Shown here: positions 1 through 15,044 of the stretch, piece after piece
How positions within the stretch are numbered: the stretch's first letter is position 1
How the letters are laid out: every line of letters starts with the position of its first letter
Origin: Alisma plantago-aquatica
Taxonomy: Eukaryota; Streptophyta; Magnoliopsida; Alismatales; Alismataceae
Length of the DNA: 64,000 bases
Direction of reading: 5' to 3'
NCBI GenBank assembly: GCA_963693085.1
Contig: OY856412.1
Location: forward strand, 1,131,320,244-1,131,384,243
Translations under genes and position numbers: made by a program
The notes under the pieces: generated by a model
What the model was told of the DNA's origin: nothing
Databases searched by the model: none
The model's input: only the letters and a program-made list of their open reading frames with translations

Positions 1-1897
1 GAAAGCATTACACATATTACATAATATCACTAATATTTGTGCATCAAAAGTCTTATATTATCACTCTACTATGTTCTACGCATTTTTCTGAGAATTTCGG
101 TATATTACTTGTATTTTTATGATGCTCGAGCTAATTGCTATGAATTATACAAGAATTATACATTACTAGGATAATTACCTCTTTCGACCCAACAACGTGC
201 TGCCACGTGGCTCCAAGTTGGCGCAACTTCCATAGGTCGGCCGGTTTGGTTCACTGGGCTGGAGCCGGTTTGGGATTGATTTAGCAGACTGAACTCGGTT
301 CAAGGTTCTCCCCCTTTTCCTTCACATAACACGGTCAGTCCCACTCAGGGTGCTTGCGTGCGAGTGAGAGGGCCCTGTTCTTCTGTGAACAAGAGCCGTC
401 GCTGCCGTCGGGCTGCATCTCTCACGAGCAACAGAAGGTGCTCCCTTTCTCCTCGCATAACTTTCTCAGTGCACCACCGATTTGGTCCTTGTTTGAACAC
501 AGCTCCTCCGTTCTTTGTGCTGAACCAGAGCATCTCTACGGAGCAAGGTAGCAACGAGGTATCAACGGCTTCCCTCTCCTCCTGGTGAGAAATAGAAGCA
601 GGTCTGTAGCTCCTTGCGGAAAGAAGATGGACCATCAACTTCACCGCGGTCTTGCAGACCTCCTCAGCTCCTCAATTTCTCATCCGCGACCCCAGGCTCT
701 GCCACCCACAAGCACACAGTCTCACAGATCAAAGCCGGAGAGAACTCCTTACATGCGGAGATGGACCTTGGTCTGCTGTGCGCGAGCCGGCAGTGCGGTG
801 ATGGTCCCTGGTACCACCGTGGTTTGCCTCCGTGCGGTCTTATGCGAACTGGGGAAGACCTTCGGCTGCTTCCGTAGCTGCGATGCCTGCAGCGTCGCCT
901 CCCTGACGTCGACCTGACTTTCCTCTCCTTCCCGCAATCACGTTCACGTGGGCACCGCCCAAGGCTATGTACATAAGCTGACATCGCCTAGGGACGACTC
1001 CGGCGAGCAATGGACTGCCGAGTCCCTCATATCCCTTTCCTTTTCAAGCCATAGATTTCTTCTGTGTCTTCTCGACACCTCCGACATCTAGGTCGCTGCT
1101 ACTATGGCTCCTCCTCGCGGAGCCTGTCGGCATCATCTTCTCCCAGTTCAGGTCCTGGGTTGCAGGTCGCGTTATGTGGCTCCCTTACTATCAACAAAGC
1201 AGCCGCCTCCACGGTTGGGTCTCCGATGGCTGGCTCAGTTCTGCGAACTGGACCCTACCCAACTCACCTTCTCTCTAGCTTCACGTGGATGAGAGCCTGA
1301 AAAGATGCCCACCAGCTTGAGCGCTGCCTCCGATTCCACCCCCTGGGCATTGCTCCTCCTTCGACTGTTGTGTATGGTCTGAATGGGGGGGTGGTTGTCT
1401 TTCCACTTCTTGTTGAGTCGAAGACAACTGCTCGTTCAGTTTTCACCATCTGTCCATGACCACGACGTGGGAGGATGGGTTGGGTTTATGGTCATCGTTA
1501 ACAGCATGATCTCGATCTCCTGCCATACACGACGTAGAGGGTGAAGTTCACCCATCAGATCCAATGAATGGTTAAGGTCAACTCTCCTCAACTGATCCGT
1601 ATTTCAAAAAGGGTGCCTAGCCCAAACACATTAGAAAGGGCAGCGTGACATCTCCGTTGATTTAAGCCTAACTTTCCAATTACGGCTCATTGTTCAACTA
1701 TATATCAACTATACATAAACTTATCATTTGAACTTCAATATCCTCTTCTAGGAACATCCCATTGTCTTGGGTATATCTCTATCGCAATTCATGCCACACT
1801 ATAGTAAGATTTGGTGTCAAAACTCAATATAACTCAATCTATGAATTCACTTATGTCATCAGACATTTAAGGATTCTAAAAATTTCACCCCATCACA
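1..1897 (-). mobile_element. Ty3/gypsy-type LTR, minus strand, left inverted arm
   Basis: Read on the minus strand, this LTR begins at 1897 with TGTGATGGGGTGAAAT and runs leftward out of the window. Positions 88-1897 match the reverse complement of 62195-64000 almost base for base; in a 250-bp sample around 1064-1310 I count about five differences (near 2%). The boundary at 1897 is sharp, because the flanking sequences of the two copies are unrelated. Assignment as an LTR rests on the right copy, which is preceded by a polypurine-rich 3' end typical of gypsy elements. This copy has no such tract upstream, so it is a 5' LTR or a solo LTR. Much of it is GC-rich, and short ORFs on both strands look incidental. 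The other LTR end is outside the window. Confidence 0.75.
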
Positions 1898-2004
1898 GAT
1901 GAGATGCTAGAAGACTCTCAAAACTTAAAGGAAAGGATTTTTAGTCATTCCTGGGTTCTTAAGATGTGTTATGCCTTAAACATATATAGAGGCCTATGTG
2001 TATA

Positions 2005-2016
2005 GATCTGATACCA
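2005..2016 (-). other. Degenerate primer binding site (initiator tRNA-Met type)
   Basis: On the minus strand this reads TGGTATCAGATC, one base off the common plant primer binding site TGGTATCAGAGC, and it lies just inside the LTR at 2023-3735. About 107 bp of apparent internal leader (1898-2004) follows before the next LTR starts at 1897. Confidence 0.45.
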
Positions 2017-2022
2017 TTTTTC

Positions 2023-3735
2023 ACAGACCTATTTGTTACCCTAAGTCCACACTCCTAATGGATACAAAATCCAAAGGTGAGTGGACCTAGGTGCCTATCC
2101 CTAGAATGGCACAAGTAGTTCACGCAGACAGTACATATGTAAAAGCAATAACAACAAGATATAATAAGATATTGAGAGAGGATAGAGAAACATGTACCCA
2201 TTTCTATATCAAACAAAATCCATTGGTGTTTCATTCAATTCCAGAGTGTAGTGGATCTTTGGTAACTACAAAATTGATAAACAAAACATATTAATGCTAA
2301 AGCATTAAGTACGCTATGAAAGGCAAGGAAATAGCTTAACACTATATAAAAGTTGCTTGGCTATAAACATCATCTAAGAAATAAGTAGAAACATGATGAG
2401 AACAATCAATGATATTGTTTTATACAATTTGTTTTATTAAATGTTTTTCCGTTGTACATAACATAACAACATATTTATGGCCATTGACCAGCTTCTCATT
2501 GGAAGGGTCCATAAGGGTGGTCAAGATTGGGTAACCCTTTTTGTCGATATGGTCTGCCTTATCTTGACATATCAAGGCAACCAACCTTGTGCCCTTACCC
2601 CGAGAATATAGGAGGGTACACAAGGTTTGTATGATGGACAAGTTTAATTATATTCAAGTTTGTTCAACATATTTCAAGCAAAATGAATGTACTAATCATA
2701 GGGAACAAGTAGCTCAAAAAAGTATCTATCTAGCCAAGAATTCATACGAGCATACATACAAAAAAGTCAATACTATAGTAGGGTCAAGATAATGAACGTA
2801 CCTTGTGAGTAGAGTACAAGATTAAGCATTCTTGAGTAAGATCCTAGAGATTATCCAAACCAAGGGTACCTCGCAAGGAAAATATATAGCATGGTATCTT
2901 AGATCCAAAGGGTTATTGATAATCTAAGCATCATATGATTTGTGTTAATGTTTCACTAGGTCTAGGTTTCAAAGCATTCAAACAAATTCCATCATGTCAT
3001 CCTAGAAGGTAATTAACATCACGGTTTCAAGCATTACCAAAGCTACTTTGGTTGTAGGGTTAGCATCCACTTTATACTAGATATAAGGTGAGATCATAAC
3101 TGATTTGGGGTCATGGTGATCATAAAAAATGAGTACATGTCATGATTTGATCATACAAACATAACTAGTCATACTAGATCATTTTCAAGCAAGATTGGTA
3201 CATTCCAAGGTCATTGAAGCATTAAATAGAACAAGTTATAATGAAGAGTTATAGTAGATGATATTACTAATTTAAAGTCATTAAGATATCATGTATAGCA
3301 TTAGAGCCTCATTTTTACAAGATTAGAGTTCCCAAGGTTAGCATGTACATTTAGAGCATGTTATTGTCACATGTGAGTCATATGAAATTAGGTCTTATAT
3401 TCAAATGGGTCCATTTCCCTCATGGAATCCCTAAATTGGGAAAGGAAGGATATGTTGCAGCTGTGATATCAAGCACCACAACATAAAATTCAAGTTAGGA
3501 TAGAATGGGAACTCATATTGAGGATTAAAATAGAATTATATATCCATGGTGTATCAAAAGCCTCAACCTTAGTCAAAAGGTACATCGTAACATTCAATTG
3601 TTTTTGATGCAATAATTGAGCATACTATGACCCACAATCACCAAATCAAAGGTGAGGAAGTTGTTGAGTACAACTGAGTATCACGTGTGTTGAGGTTTGA
3701 ACTAACACGAGGATAGGAATAACTAGGTTATCACA
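2023..3735 (-). mobile_element. Probable second gypsy LTR, minus strand, inserted in the satellite array
   Basis: On the minus strand the stretch opens with TGTGATAACCTAG at 3735 and closes near 2023, just before a tRNA-Met-like primer binding site. At 3736 the DNA switches without a gap into the satellite motif ATCGTATCTTC, in the middle of a repeat monomer, as expected for an insertion into the array. The terminal CA near 2023 is degenerate (TGTGA). There is no coding potential; the ORFs of 60-75 codons here look random. The copy seems to be cut by the LTR that starts at 1897. I assign it from structure alone, and the family is unknown. Confidence 0.5.
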
Positions 3736-6700
3736 ATCGTATCTTCAATGGTTAACTTTTTTTCATCTATTAAAATAATTAAAGGATAACAAAGTGGTGA
3801 CAAATGTAATATATATCTCTAAAAACATTTTTCATCATGACATAATGTACTTGTACCAATATAGTTAACAATGTAAACAAGTGGTCCTTTACTCCGAACA
3901 GTAAACAAAATTGATAAGTTTATCACAAACTCGTGTTTCTGCAAAATATTTTATCTTCATTGAATGCCATCCATCTTGTCAGTAGGAGTTATGTACTCCT
4001 CAATGTATATTATTGTATATTTCATTTTACAATATGTGTACTTCATATTTATAATTGTGTGCATACCTTAACAGTTCCATTAACAAAAGCACATCGTAAT
4101 AAATAATATTATCATAATGAATTAACTAGACATCTATGTACACTTTTTGTGTAAGGTTGTCTCCATCCTTTATCCACAAATACACGTGTTGTATGTGTAC
4201 TGGTATGTACTCCTCCATCCACCCATAGTTCCTTCTAGAAGACCACCTTGTCACCAACCAGGTAGAGAGATATGAATCTTGGTAGAAGGTTGTCTTAGAC
4301 AAGTGTGGTGAGATTTCTACTTCCATGCACTATTGTGTACACTTGTATATGATCTGATGTACTTCTATGTATGTCTACTTCCATGCACTATTGTGTACTT
4401 CTATTATAATATTGTATGCTGCTTCAAATATTTTGTGTACTATTGCAGACTTATGTGTACTTCCATATGAGGTATGATGTACTTACTGCTTCATATCTTT
4501 TGTGTACTTCTCTAATGAAATTCTTGAATTATGTACATCTACTCAGAGTTCTATTTACAAAATCACCTTATAACCAATAATATTATCATAATGAATAAGG
4601 TAGAAAGCTATGTACACACTCAGTATAAGGTTGTCTCCAACCTTGGTCCATAAAAGACTAGTGTTGTATGTGTATTGCTATGTACTCCTCCATACACCCA
4701 TATTTCCTTTGACAAGTATATCCTATTCAAACTATAATAAAGAATTATGTGTCTTCCTATATAAGATCTTAAGTACTTCTATGTATGTCTACTTCTATTC
4801 ACTATTATGTACTTCTATAAATAATATTGTGTATTGCTTTATATATTCTATGTACTCTTGTAATAATATTGTGTACTACACATTTATGCATATTTATGTG
4901 TACTGTTGTGTATGATCTAAAGTACTTCTATGTATGTCTACTTGCACGCACAATTGTGTACTTCTATGTATAATGTTATGTGTTTCTTCATATATTATGT
5001 GTAATTTTGTTATACTATTATGTACTCTTATGTATGATGTTTACTACTAATTATTACAAAAGTTATCATGTAGTATCTCATGTTTTCCAACTCATAAGAA
5101 ATATAGTACAAAAGTTCAAAATTCCTGGTCAAGTGTTAGTTTACTTGTACATACTCCTTCCACCCCATAGTTCCTTCTACAAGTATATACTATTCACACC
5201 ATGATGCAGAATTATGTGTACTCCTATATAAGACGTAAGTACTTCTATTTATGTCTACTTCTATTCACTATTGTGTACTTCTATAAATCATATTGTGTAT
5301 TTCTTTATATAAAATGTGTACTCCTATGATAATATTGTATAATACATATTGTGCACTTTATTATGGATTTCTAGTTCCTCCATCCACCCATTGTTCCATC
5401 TATAAAATCACCTTATAACCAATATTCTTATCATATTTAATATAGTAGAGAGCTAAGTACACTCTTTGTATACTATAAAAGTTATCATGTACTATCTCAT
5501 GTTTTCGAACACACAAGAAATATAGTATAAAAGTTTGAAAGGCTTGGTCAAGTGTTAGTGTATAGCTATGTACTCCTCCATCCACCCATAATTCCTTCTA
5601 CAAGTATATACTATTCACAATATGATGTATAATTATGTGTACTCCTATATAAGATCTTAATTACTTCTATGTATGTCAACTTCTATTCACTATTGTGTAC
5701 TTCTATAAATAATTTTGTGTATTGCTTTATCTATTATGTGTACTCTTGTTATAATATTGTGTACTACACATTGTGTACTTTCTTATGGATTTATAGTTAC
5801 TCCATCCACCCAACGTTCCATATATAAAAGCACCTTATAACCAATATTCCTATGATATAGAATAAGGTAAAGAGCTAAGTACACTCTTGTATAAGGTTCT
5901 CTTCAACCTTGGTCTGAGAAGACAAAGTGTTGTATGAATTCTAGCTATCTTGTCATTAGGAGCTATGTACTCATCTGTATAATATTGTACAATTGTTTAT
6001 TATAATTTGTGTACTTCTACTCTAGAATTGTGTACATCTCCTCACAGTTCCATTTACAAAAGCACCTTATAAGATCTTAAGTACTTCTATGTATGTCTAC
6101 TTCTATGAACTATTGTGTACTTTTGTAAATAATATTGTGTATTGCTTTATATATTTGTGTATTGTTGTATCTACACATTGATGCAGATTTATGTGGACTA
6201 TTGTGTATGATCTAAAGTACTTCTATGTATGTCTACTTGCATGCACAATTGTGTACTTCTATGTATAATGTTGTGTGTTTCTTCATATATTTTGTGTACT
6301 TCTGTCATACTATTATGTCCTTATGTATTATGTGTACTACTAATTATTATAAAAGTTCGTGTAGTATCTCATGTTCCCAACTCACAAGTAGTATAGTACA
6401 AATATTCAAAATGCCTGGTCAAGTGTTAATGTATTATTATGTACTCCTTAATCAACTCCCAGTTCCTTTTACAAGTATATATTATTCACACTATGATTTA
6501 GAATTATGTATACTCCTATACAATATCTTAAGTACTTCTATGTATGTCTACTTATATTAAATATTATGTCCTTATACAAATAATATTGTGTATTGCTTTA
6601 TATATTATGTGTACTGGTGTAATAATATTGTGTACTGCACTTTGATGCAAATTTATGTGTAGTCTTGTGTATGATCTAAAGTAGTTCTATATATGCCTAC

Positions 6701-9700
6701 TTGCATGCAAAATTGTGTACTTCTATGTATAATGTTGTGTGTTTCTTGATATATCTTGTGTATTTATATTATACTATTGTGTAATCTTATGTATCATGTG
6801 TATTACTAATTATTATAAAAGTTATCATGTAGTTTTTCATGTTTTCCAACTCACAAGCAATATAGTACAAAAGTTCAAAATTCCTGGTGAAGTGAAACTT
6901 ATGTACTTTCTTATGGATTTCCAATTCCTCCATCTATCCATTGTTCCATCTATAAAATCACTTTATGATCAATATTCTTATAATATTCAATAAGGTAGAG
7001 AGATAAGTACACTCTTTGTATAAGGTTGTCTTCAATCATGGTCTAAAAAGACAAAGTATTATATGAAATCTAGCCATCTTTTTAGTAGGACCTATGTACT
7101 CCTCTATGTATATTATTGTGTATTTATTCATTATAATTTGTGTACTTCTACTCTAGAATTGTGTGCATCTCATAGTTCCATTTACAAAATCACCTTAGAA
7201 CCAATAATATTATCATCTCTCTCAAAACAAGTATCATTACCACATTATATATGTGTACTAATATAACCAACATTGTAAACAACGAGGGCTTTATAGAAAG
7301 TCAAAAGCAAAATTCATTAGTACGGTCACAAACATGTGTGTTTCAGTCCAAATATGGTATCTTCATTGGTTAACTCTTTTTGCTTTATTAGAAACTAAAG
7401 TGGTGACCAATATAATATATATATCTCAAAACATTTATCATCACGACATAATCTACTTTTAACAATATTGTTAATATAGTATACAACTAGTGTTTCACAT
7501 TAAGTTAGAAATAAAATTCATTATTTCCTTCACAAACAAGTGTGTTTCGGTCCAAATATCATAACTCCATTGGTTAACTTTTTTTCATTTATAAAAAAAA
7601 ATAAAGGATGATAATGTGGTGACTAGTGTAATATTTATCTCTCAAAACATTTGTCATCACGATATATTCTACTCATTCCTCCACCCACCCATTGTTCCAT
7701 CTATAAAAGCACCTTATAACCTATATTCTTATCATATTGAATAAGGTAGAGAGCTAAGTACACTCTTTGTATAAGATTGTCTTCAACCTTTCTGAAAAGA
7801 CAAAGTGTCCTATAAAATTTAGTCATCTTGTTAGTGGGAGCAATGTGCTCCTCTATGTATATTATTGTGTATTTATTCATTATAATTTGTGTACTTCTGC
7901 TCTAGAATTGTGTACATCTCCTCATGGTTCCATTTGCAAAAGCACCTTATAACCAATAATATTATCATCTCTCTCGAAATGAGTGTCATACCACATTATA
8001 TACTTGTACTAATATAACTTACACTGTAAACAATTGGTGCTTTACAGTAACAGAAACAAAATTCGTTAGTTTTGTCACGAACATGTGTGTTTCAGTCCAA
8101 ATATCATATCTTCATTGATTGACTCTCTAGTTTATTAAAAAAATTGATGGATGACAAAGTGGTGACCAATGTAATATATATCTCTCAGAACAATTGTCAT
8201 CACGACATAATCTACTTTTACCAATATTGTTAACACAGTAAACAACTGGTGCTTTACATTAAGTTAGAAACAAAATTCATTAGTATCACTACATACACGT
8301 GTGTTCCAATCTAAATATCATATCTGTATTGGTTAACTTTTCTCATTTATTAAAAAAATTGAAGGATGACAAAGTGGTGATCAAAGTAATAGTCTCTCAA
8401 AACATTTGTCATCACAATATATTCTACTTGTTCCTCCATCCACCCATTGTTCCATCTACAAAAGCACCTTATAACCAATAAGTTTTTCATATTGAATAAG
8501 TTAGAGAGTTAAGTACACTCTTTGTATAAGGTTGTCTTCAACCTTGGTCTGAAAAGACAAATTGTCGTATGGAATCTAGCCATCTTTTTAGTAGGAGCTA
8601 TGCACTCCTCTATGTATAATATTATGTATTTCTTCATTATAATATGTGTACTTATACTATATAATTATGTACGTCTCCTCACAGTAACCAATAATATTAC
8701 CATCTCTCTCAGAACAAGTGTCATCACCACATGATATACTTGTACTAATATAACTTACACCATAAACAACTGGTGTTAAATAGTAAGTCAAAAACAAAAT
8801 TCATTAATTACGTCACAAATATGTGTGCTTCAGTCCAAATATCTTGTATTCATTTTTTAACCTTTTTGGTTTATTAAAAAACTAAGGATGAAAAAATGGT
8901 GATCAATGTAATATATATCTCTCAAAACATTTGTCATCATGATATAATCTAATTTTATCAATTTGTTAACACAGTAAACAACTGGTATTTTAAATTAAGT
9001 TAGAAATGAAATTCATTAGTTCTGTCACAAAGTGGTGACTGATGTAATATATATCTCTCAGAATATTTGTCATCATGACATATTCTACTTGTACCAATAT
9101 TATTAACACAATAAATAGTGTGCTTTATTTTGAACAGTAAATAAAATTGATAAATTTTACAAACACGTGTTTCTACCAAATATTTTATCTCCATTGGTGC
9201 TTTAAAAATATTGTACTAATATAACTTACACCATAAACAACCGGTTCTTTACATTAAGTCATAATCCAAATTCATTAGTTTCATCACAAACATGTATGTT
9301 TCTATCTAAATATTGTATCTTCATTGGTTAACCTTTTTTTATAAAAAATTTGAAGGATGACAAAGTGGTTACCAATGTAATATTAATGGAACAATCAGTT
9401 CTTTTCTATGAACTTTAATTTTTTTTGTCACTAATTCGTGTCTGCTTTTGTCCAAATGTTGCATTTTCATTGCTAGTGTTGTTTTATTATTTATACATAT
9501 GAATGATGACAAAATTGATAAGTTTTGTCACAAACTTGTGTGTTTCTACCAAATATTTTATCTATTAGTTAATTTTTTCATTTATTATAAATTGAAGGAT
9601 GACAAAGTGTTGACCAATGTAATTTCAATGGTAAACAATTGGTTCATTTCTCTAAACATTAAATAAAATTAATTAGTCTTGTCACTAAATCATGTGTGTT

Positions 9701-12445
9701 TTTGTCCAAATGTTGCATCTTCATTGGTTAATGTTGTCTATCTACTAAAAATGATGGGAAACATTGATCGATGCAATATAATCCCTCTCAAAATGAGTGC
9801 CTTCATGACATTATCTACTCTTACTAATATCACCTATGTTGTACACAACTGGTACTCTTTTTCGTTTACTAAAAAATGGAAGGATGACAAAGTGGTGACC
9901 AATGTAGTATATATCTCCCAAAATATGTGTCATCGTGACATAAATCAATGTAATATAATCTCTCACAAAACAAGTGTTGTCGCGACATTATCTACTTATA
10001 CTAATATCACCTACACCATATACGACCGGTTCCTTTTTCATTTATTGAAAAATTGAAGGATGACAAAGTGGTGACCAATGTAATATATATCTCTTAAAAC
10101 ATTTGTCATCGCGACATAATCTACTTGTACCAATATTGTTAACATTGTAAATAATCAGTGTTTTACATTAAGTAAGAAACAAAATTCATTAGTTCCATCA
10201 CAAACACGTGTGTTTCAGTCCAAATATCATATATTCATTGGTTAATTTTTTTGTTTATTAAAAAATTGAAGGGTTACAAAGTGGTGACCAATGCAATATA
10301 TATCTCTCAAAACATTTTTCAACACGATATGTTCTACTTGCATCAATATTTATAAAACAGTAAACATTGTGCTTTATTCTATACAGTAAACAAAATTGGT
10401 AACTTCTGTCACAAACTCGTGTTTCTGCCAAATATTTTATCTTCATTGGTGCTTTACAAATATTGTACTTATATAACTTACACCATAAACAATCAGTGAT
10501 TTACAATAAGTTAGTAACAAAATTCATTAATTTCTTCACAAACATGTGTTTTTGTCTGAATATTGTATCTTCACTAGTCAACATTTTTTATTTATTAGAA
10601 GAACTAAAGATGACAAAGTGGTGACCAATGTAATATTAATGGTAAACAATTAGTTCTTTTCTCTGAACTTTAAAGAAAATTGATTAGCGTTTTCACTCGT
10701 TCATGTGTGTTTCTATCCAAATGTTGTATCTTAATTGGTAATGTTGTTTTGTTTTTTATATAAATGAATGATGAAAAAATTGATAAGTTTTGTCACAAAC
10801 TCGTATGTTTCTGCCAAATATTTTTGTATTCATTGTTTAATTTTATCATTTATGATGAAACTAAAGGATGACATAGTGATGACTAATATAATATCAACAT
10901 TAAACAATCAGTTTGTTTCTCTTAACTTCAAACAAAATTGATTAGGTTTATCACTAACTCATGTGTATTTCTATCCAAATGTTGTCTCTTCATTGGGTAA
11001 TGTTGTCTATCTATTAAAAAATTATGGATGATAAAGTGGTGATCAATGTAATATAATCTCTCTCAAAATGTGTGTCTTCATGAAATTATCTACTCATATT
11101 AATATCACTTGCACTGTAAAAAATTGGTGCTTTACATTACCTAGAAACAAAATTCATTAGTTCTGTCATAGAAACATGTTTCTTCATCCTTATATTGTAT
11201 CTCTGTTAGTTAGGATTTTTGTTCATCAAAAAAATTGAAGGATGAAAAAGTGGTGACCAATGTAATATATATCTCTCAAAACATTTTTTGTTGTGACATA
11301 ATCTACTTGTACCAATGTTGTTAATACAATACATAACTAGTACTTTAACCTGAACAATAAACAAAATTGATAGGTTTTGTCCCAACCGTACATCTGCCCA
11401 CAGTTCTATTTATAAAAGCACCTTATAACCAATAATATTATCATAATGAATAATGTATAAAGCTATGTACACATTTGGTATAAGGTTGTCTCCAACCTTG
11501 GTCCATAGAAGACTATTGTTGTATGTGTACTGCTATGTACTCCTCCATCCACCCCCAGTTCCTTCTACAAGTATATACTACTCACACTATGATGTAGAAT
11601 TATGTGTATTGCTATATAAGATCTTGAGTACTTCTATGTATTCTACTTCTATTCACTATTCTATACTTCTATGAATATTATTGTGTATTTTTTTATAAAA
11701 TTTTAATTCCTGTAATAATATTGTGTACTACACTTTGATGCAGATTTATGTGTACTTGTGTATGATCTGAAGTACTTCTATGTATGTCTACTTGCACGCA
11801 CAATTGTGTACTTCTATGTATAATGTTATATGTTTCTTCATATATTATGTGTAATTTTGTTATACTATTATGTACTCTTACGTATTATGCTTACTACTAA
11901 TTATTACAAAAGTTATCATGTAGTATCTCATGCTTTCCAACTCACAAGCAATATAGTACAAAAGTTTAAAATGTCTAGTCAAGTGTTACTTGTGTACTTT
12001 CTTATGGATTTCTAGTTCCTCCATCCACCCATTGTTCCATCTATAAAAGCACCTTATAACCAATATTCTTATCATATTGAATAAGGTACAGAGCTAAGTA
12101 CATTCTTTGTATAAGGTTGTCTTCAACCATGGTCTGAAAACACAAAGTGCCGCATAAATATAGCCATCTTGTCAGGAGGAGCTATGTACTCCTCTATGTA
12201 TAATATTGTGTATTTATTTATTATAATTTGTGTATTTCTTCTCTAGAATCGTGTATATCTCCTCACGGTTCCATTTGCAAAGCACCTCATAACCAATAAT
12301 ATTATCATCTCTCTCAAAATGAGTGTCATTACCACATTATATACTTGTACTAATATAACATATATTGTAAATAACATGTGATTTACACTTTGTTAGAAAT
12401 AAAATTCATTAGTTTTGTCACAAACACATGTGTTTTAATCCAAAT
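3736..12445. repeat. Complex AT-rich repeat array, unit copy 1 (about 8.7 kb)
   Basis: This is the first of two tandem copies of a unit of about 8.7 kb. Inside it, three interwoven motif families recur with imperfect spacing: (a) a 200-350 bp monomer around GACAAAGTGGTGACCAATG, ATCACGACATAATCTAC and CAAATATCGTATCTTC; (b) blocks around GCACCTTATAACCAATA; (c) GTACTTCTATGTATGTC blocks. Matches to copy 2 are collinear: 4309 with 13034, 4980 with 13696, 9481 with 18660, 9679 with 18861, 11480 with 20929. Many ORFs of 60-125 codons arise because the monomers happen to lack stops in one frame. Their translations are low-complexity, Tyr/Leu/Ile-rich and repeat with the DNA, so I do not call genes. 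Confidence 0.85.
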
Positions 12446-14510
12446 ATTGTATCTTCAATGGTTAACCTTTTTCATTTATTAAAAAAATTGAAGGATGACA
12501 AAGTGGTGACCAATGTAATATATATCTCTGAAAACATTTATCATCACGACATAATCTACTTGTACCAATATAGTTAACAATGTAAACAATCAGTTCTTTA
12601 CTCCGAATAGTAAACGAAATTGATAAGTTCTTTCTCAAAGTCATGTTTCTGCAAAATATGTTATATTCATTGAATGCTAGCCATCTTGTCAGTAGGATCT
12701 ATGTACTCCTTGATGTATATTGTTGTATATTTCATTTTCCAATGTATGCACTTCAACTCTATAATTTTGTGCATCCTCTGACGGTTCCTTTTACAAAAGC
12801 ACCTTATAGAAAATAATATTATCATAATGAATTAACTAGACAACTATGTACACTCTTTGTATAAGGTTGTCTCCATCCTTTGTCCATAAATGAAAGTGTT
12901 GTATGTGTAATGGTATGTACTCCTCCATCCACCCATAGTTCCTTGTAGAAGATCACTTTGTAACAAACTAGTTAGAGAGATATGTATTTTGGTAGAAGGT
13001 TGTCTTCAATCATTGTCGAAAAAAACTAGTATTGTGAGATTTCTACTTTCATGCACCATTGTGTACACTTGTATATGATCTGATGTACTTCTATGTATGT
13101 CTACTTCCATGCACTATTGTGCACTTCTATTATAATATTGTACACTACTTAAAACATTATGTGTATTATTGCAGACATATGTGTACTTCTATATAAGATA
13201 TGATGTACTTACTACTTCATATCTTTTGTGTACTTCTCGAATGCAATTCTTGAATTGTGTACATCCGGTCATAGTTCTATTTACAAAATCACCTTAAAAC
13301 CAATAATATTATCATAATGAATAATGTATAATGACATGTGCATGCTTAGTATAAGGTTGCCTCCAACCTTGGTCCATAAAGGACTAGTGTTTTATGTGTA
13401 TTTCTATGTACTCCTCCATCCACCCACAGTTCCTTTGACAAGTGATACTATTCACACTATGATGCATAATTATGTGTACTCCTATATAAGATCTTAAATA
13501 CTTCTATGTATGTCTACTTCTATTCACTATTGTGTACTTCTATTGTGTATTGCTTTATATATTTTGTGTACTCCTATAATAATATTGTGTATTGCACATT
13601 GATGCATATTTATGTGTATTGTTGTGTATGATCTAAAGTACTTCTATGTATGTCTACTTGCATGCATTGTTGTGTACTTATATGTATAATGTTGTGTGTT
13701 TCTTCATATATTTTGTGTATTTTTGTTATACTATTATGTACGCTTGTGTATTATCTTTACTACTAACTATTATAAAAGTTATCATGTAGTATCTCATGTT
13801 TTCCAACTCACAAGCAGTATACTAAAAAAGTTCAAAATGTTTGGTCAAGTTTTAGTGTACCGATATGTACTCCTTCCACCCACATGTCCTTGTACAATTA
13901 TATATACTATTCACACTATGATGCAGAATTATGTTTACTCCTATATAATATCATAGTACTTTTATGTATGTCTACCTTATTCACTATTGTGTACTTCTAT
14001 AAATAATATTGTGTATTGCTTTATATATTTTGTGTACTCCTATGATAATATTGTATAATACACATTGTGTACTTTCTTATGGATTTCCCGTTCCTCTATC
14101 CACCCATTGTTCCATCTATAAAATCACCTTATAACCAATATTCTTATCATATTGAATATAGTAGATAGCTAAGTACACTCTTTGTATACTATAAAAGTTA
14201 TCATGTAGTATCTCATGTTTTCCAACACACAAGCAATATAGTATAAAAGGTCGAAATGCCTAGACATATGTTAGTGTACTACTATGTACTCCTCCATCCA
14301 CCAATAGTTCCTTCTACAAGTATATTCTATTCACAATATGTTGTAGAATTATGTATACTCCTATATAAGATCTTAAGTACTTCTATGTATGTCCACTTCT
14401 ATTCACTATTGAGTACTTCTATAAATAATATTATGTATTGCTCTATATATTCTGTGTACTAAACATTGTGTACTTTCTTATGGATTTCCAATTCCTCCAT
14501 CCACATATTG

Positions 14511-14532
14511 TTATATATATATATATATACAT

Positions 14533-14571
<39 letters not shown>

Positions 14572-14972
14572 GAAAGAGAGAGAGTCAGACTAGAATACAC
14601 TCGAGTGTATTCGGAGCAGAATACACTCAAGTAGTTTTTCATGATGCAATGTTTTTTTTTCAAAAATTTAATCCATTGATCTTCTTAAACATCTTGTGAA
14701 TAGCTCATACATAAAATTTGAGCACATTTGGACATTTATAGGTCATGTTATAAATCCAACAAAAATTATGCATTTCAAATTAGTTTTGCGGGTCGATTTT
14801 GTTGCCCTTGGATGAGTGACTTACACTCATCCAAATGGGCTCAAAATTTGTATGTGGACTAGTTATAGTATGATGGTGAAGATCAATGGTTTACATTTTG
14901 CAAAAAATAGTCTTGATATGCAAACACATTTGAGTATATTCGTACGATCGGTACACTCGAGTGTATTCTAGC

Positions 14973-15040
<68 letters not shown>
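14511..15040. mobile_element. Short non-autonomous element with inverted repeats and microsatellite ends
   Basis: The core, about 14573-15006, ends in inverted repeats of about 31 bp with one mismatch. Each contains GACTAGAATACAC (GGCTAG in the other arm) and the perfect palindrome TACACTCGAGTGTA. Outside the inverted repeats lie (TA)n(CA)n(TA)n(GA)n on the left and (CT)n(TA)n on the right. The matching place in array copy 1 (5815-5835) has only CCATATATAAAAGC, so the block is an insertion into a TATATA site. It has no ORF of note. The structure recalls Micron-like or MITE elements that sit in TA microsatellites; the superfamily is uncertain. Confidence 0.7.

Positions 15041-15044
<4 letters not shown>

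Noticed and set aside
345..1449. Overlapping ORFs of up to 110 codons in the left LTR, with counterparts at 62788-63757
   Set aside because: They overlap in several frames on both strands, have no domain, and differ in frame integrity between the two arms; GC-rich LTR sequence lacks stops by composition.
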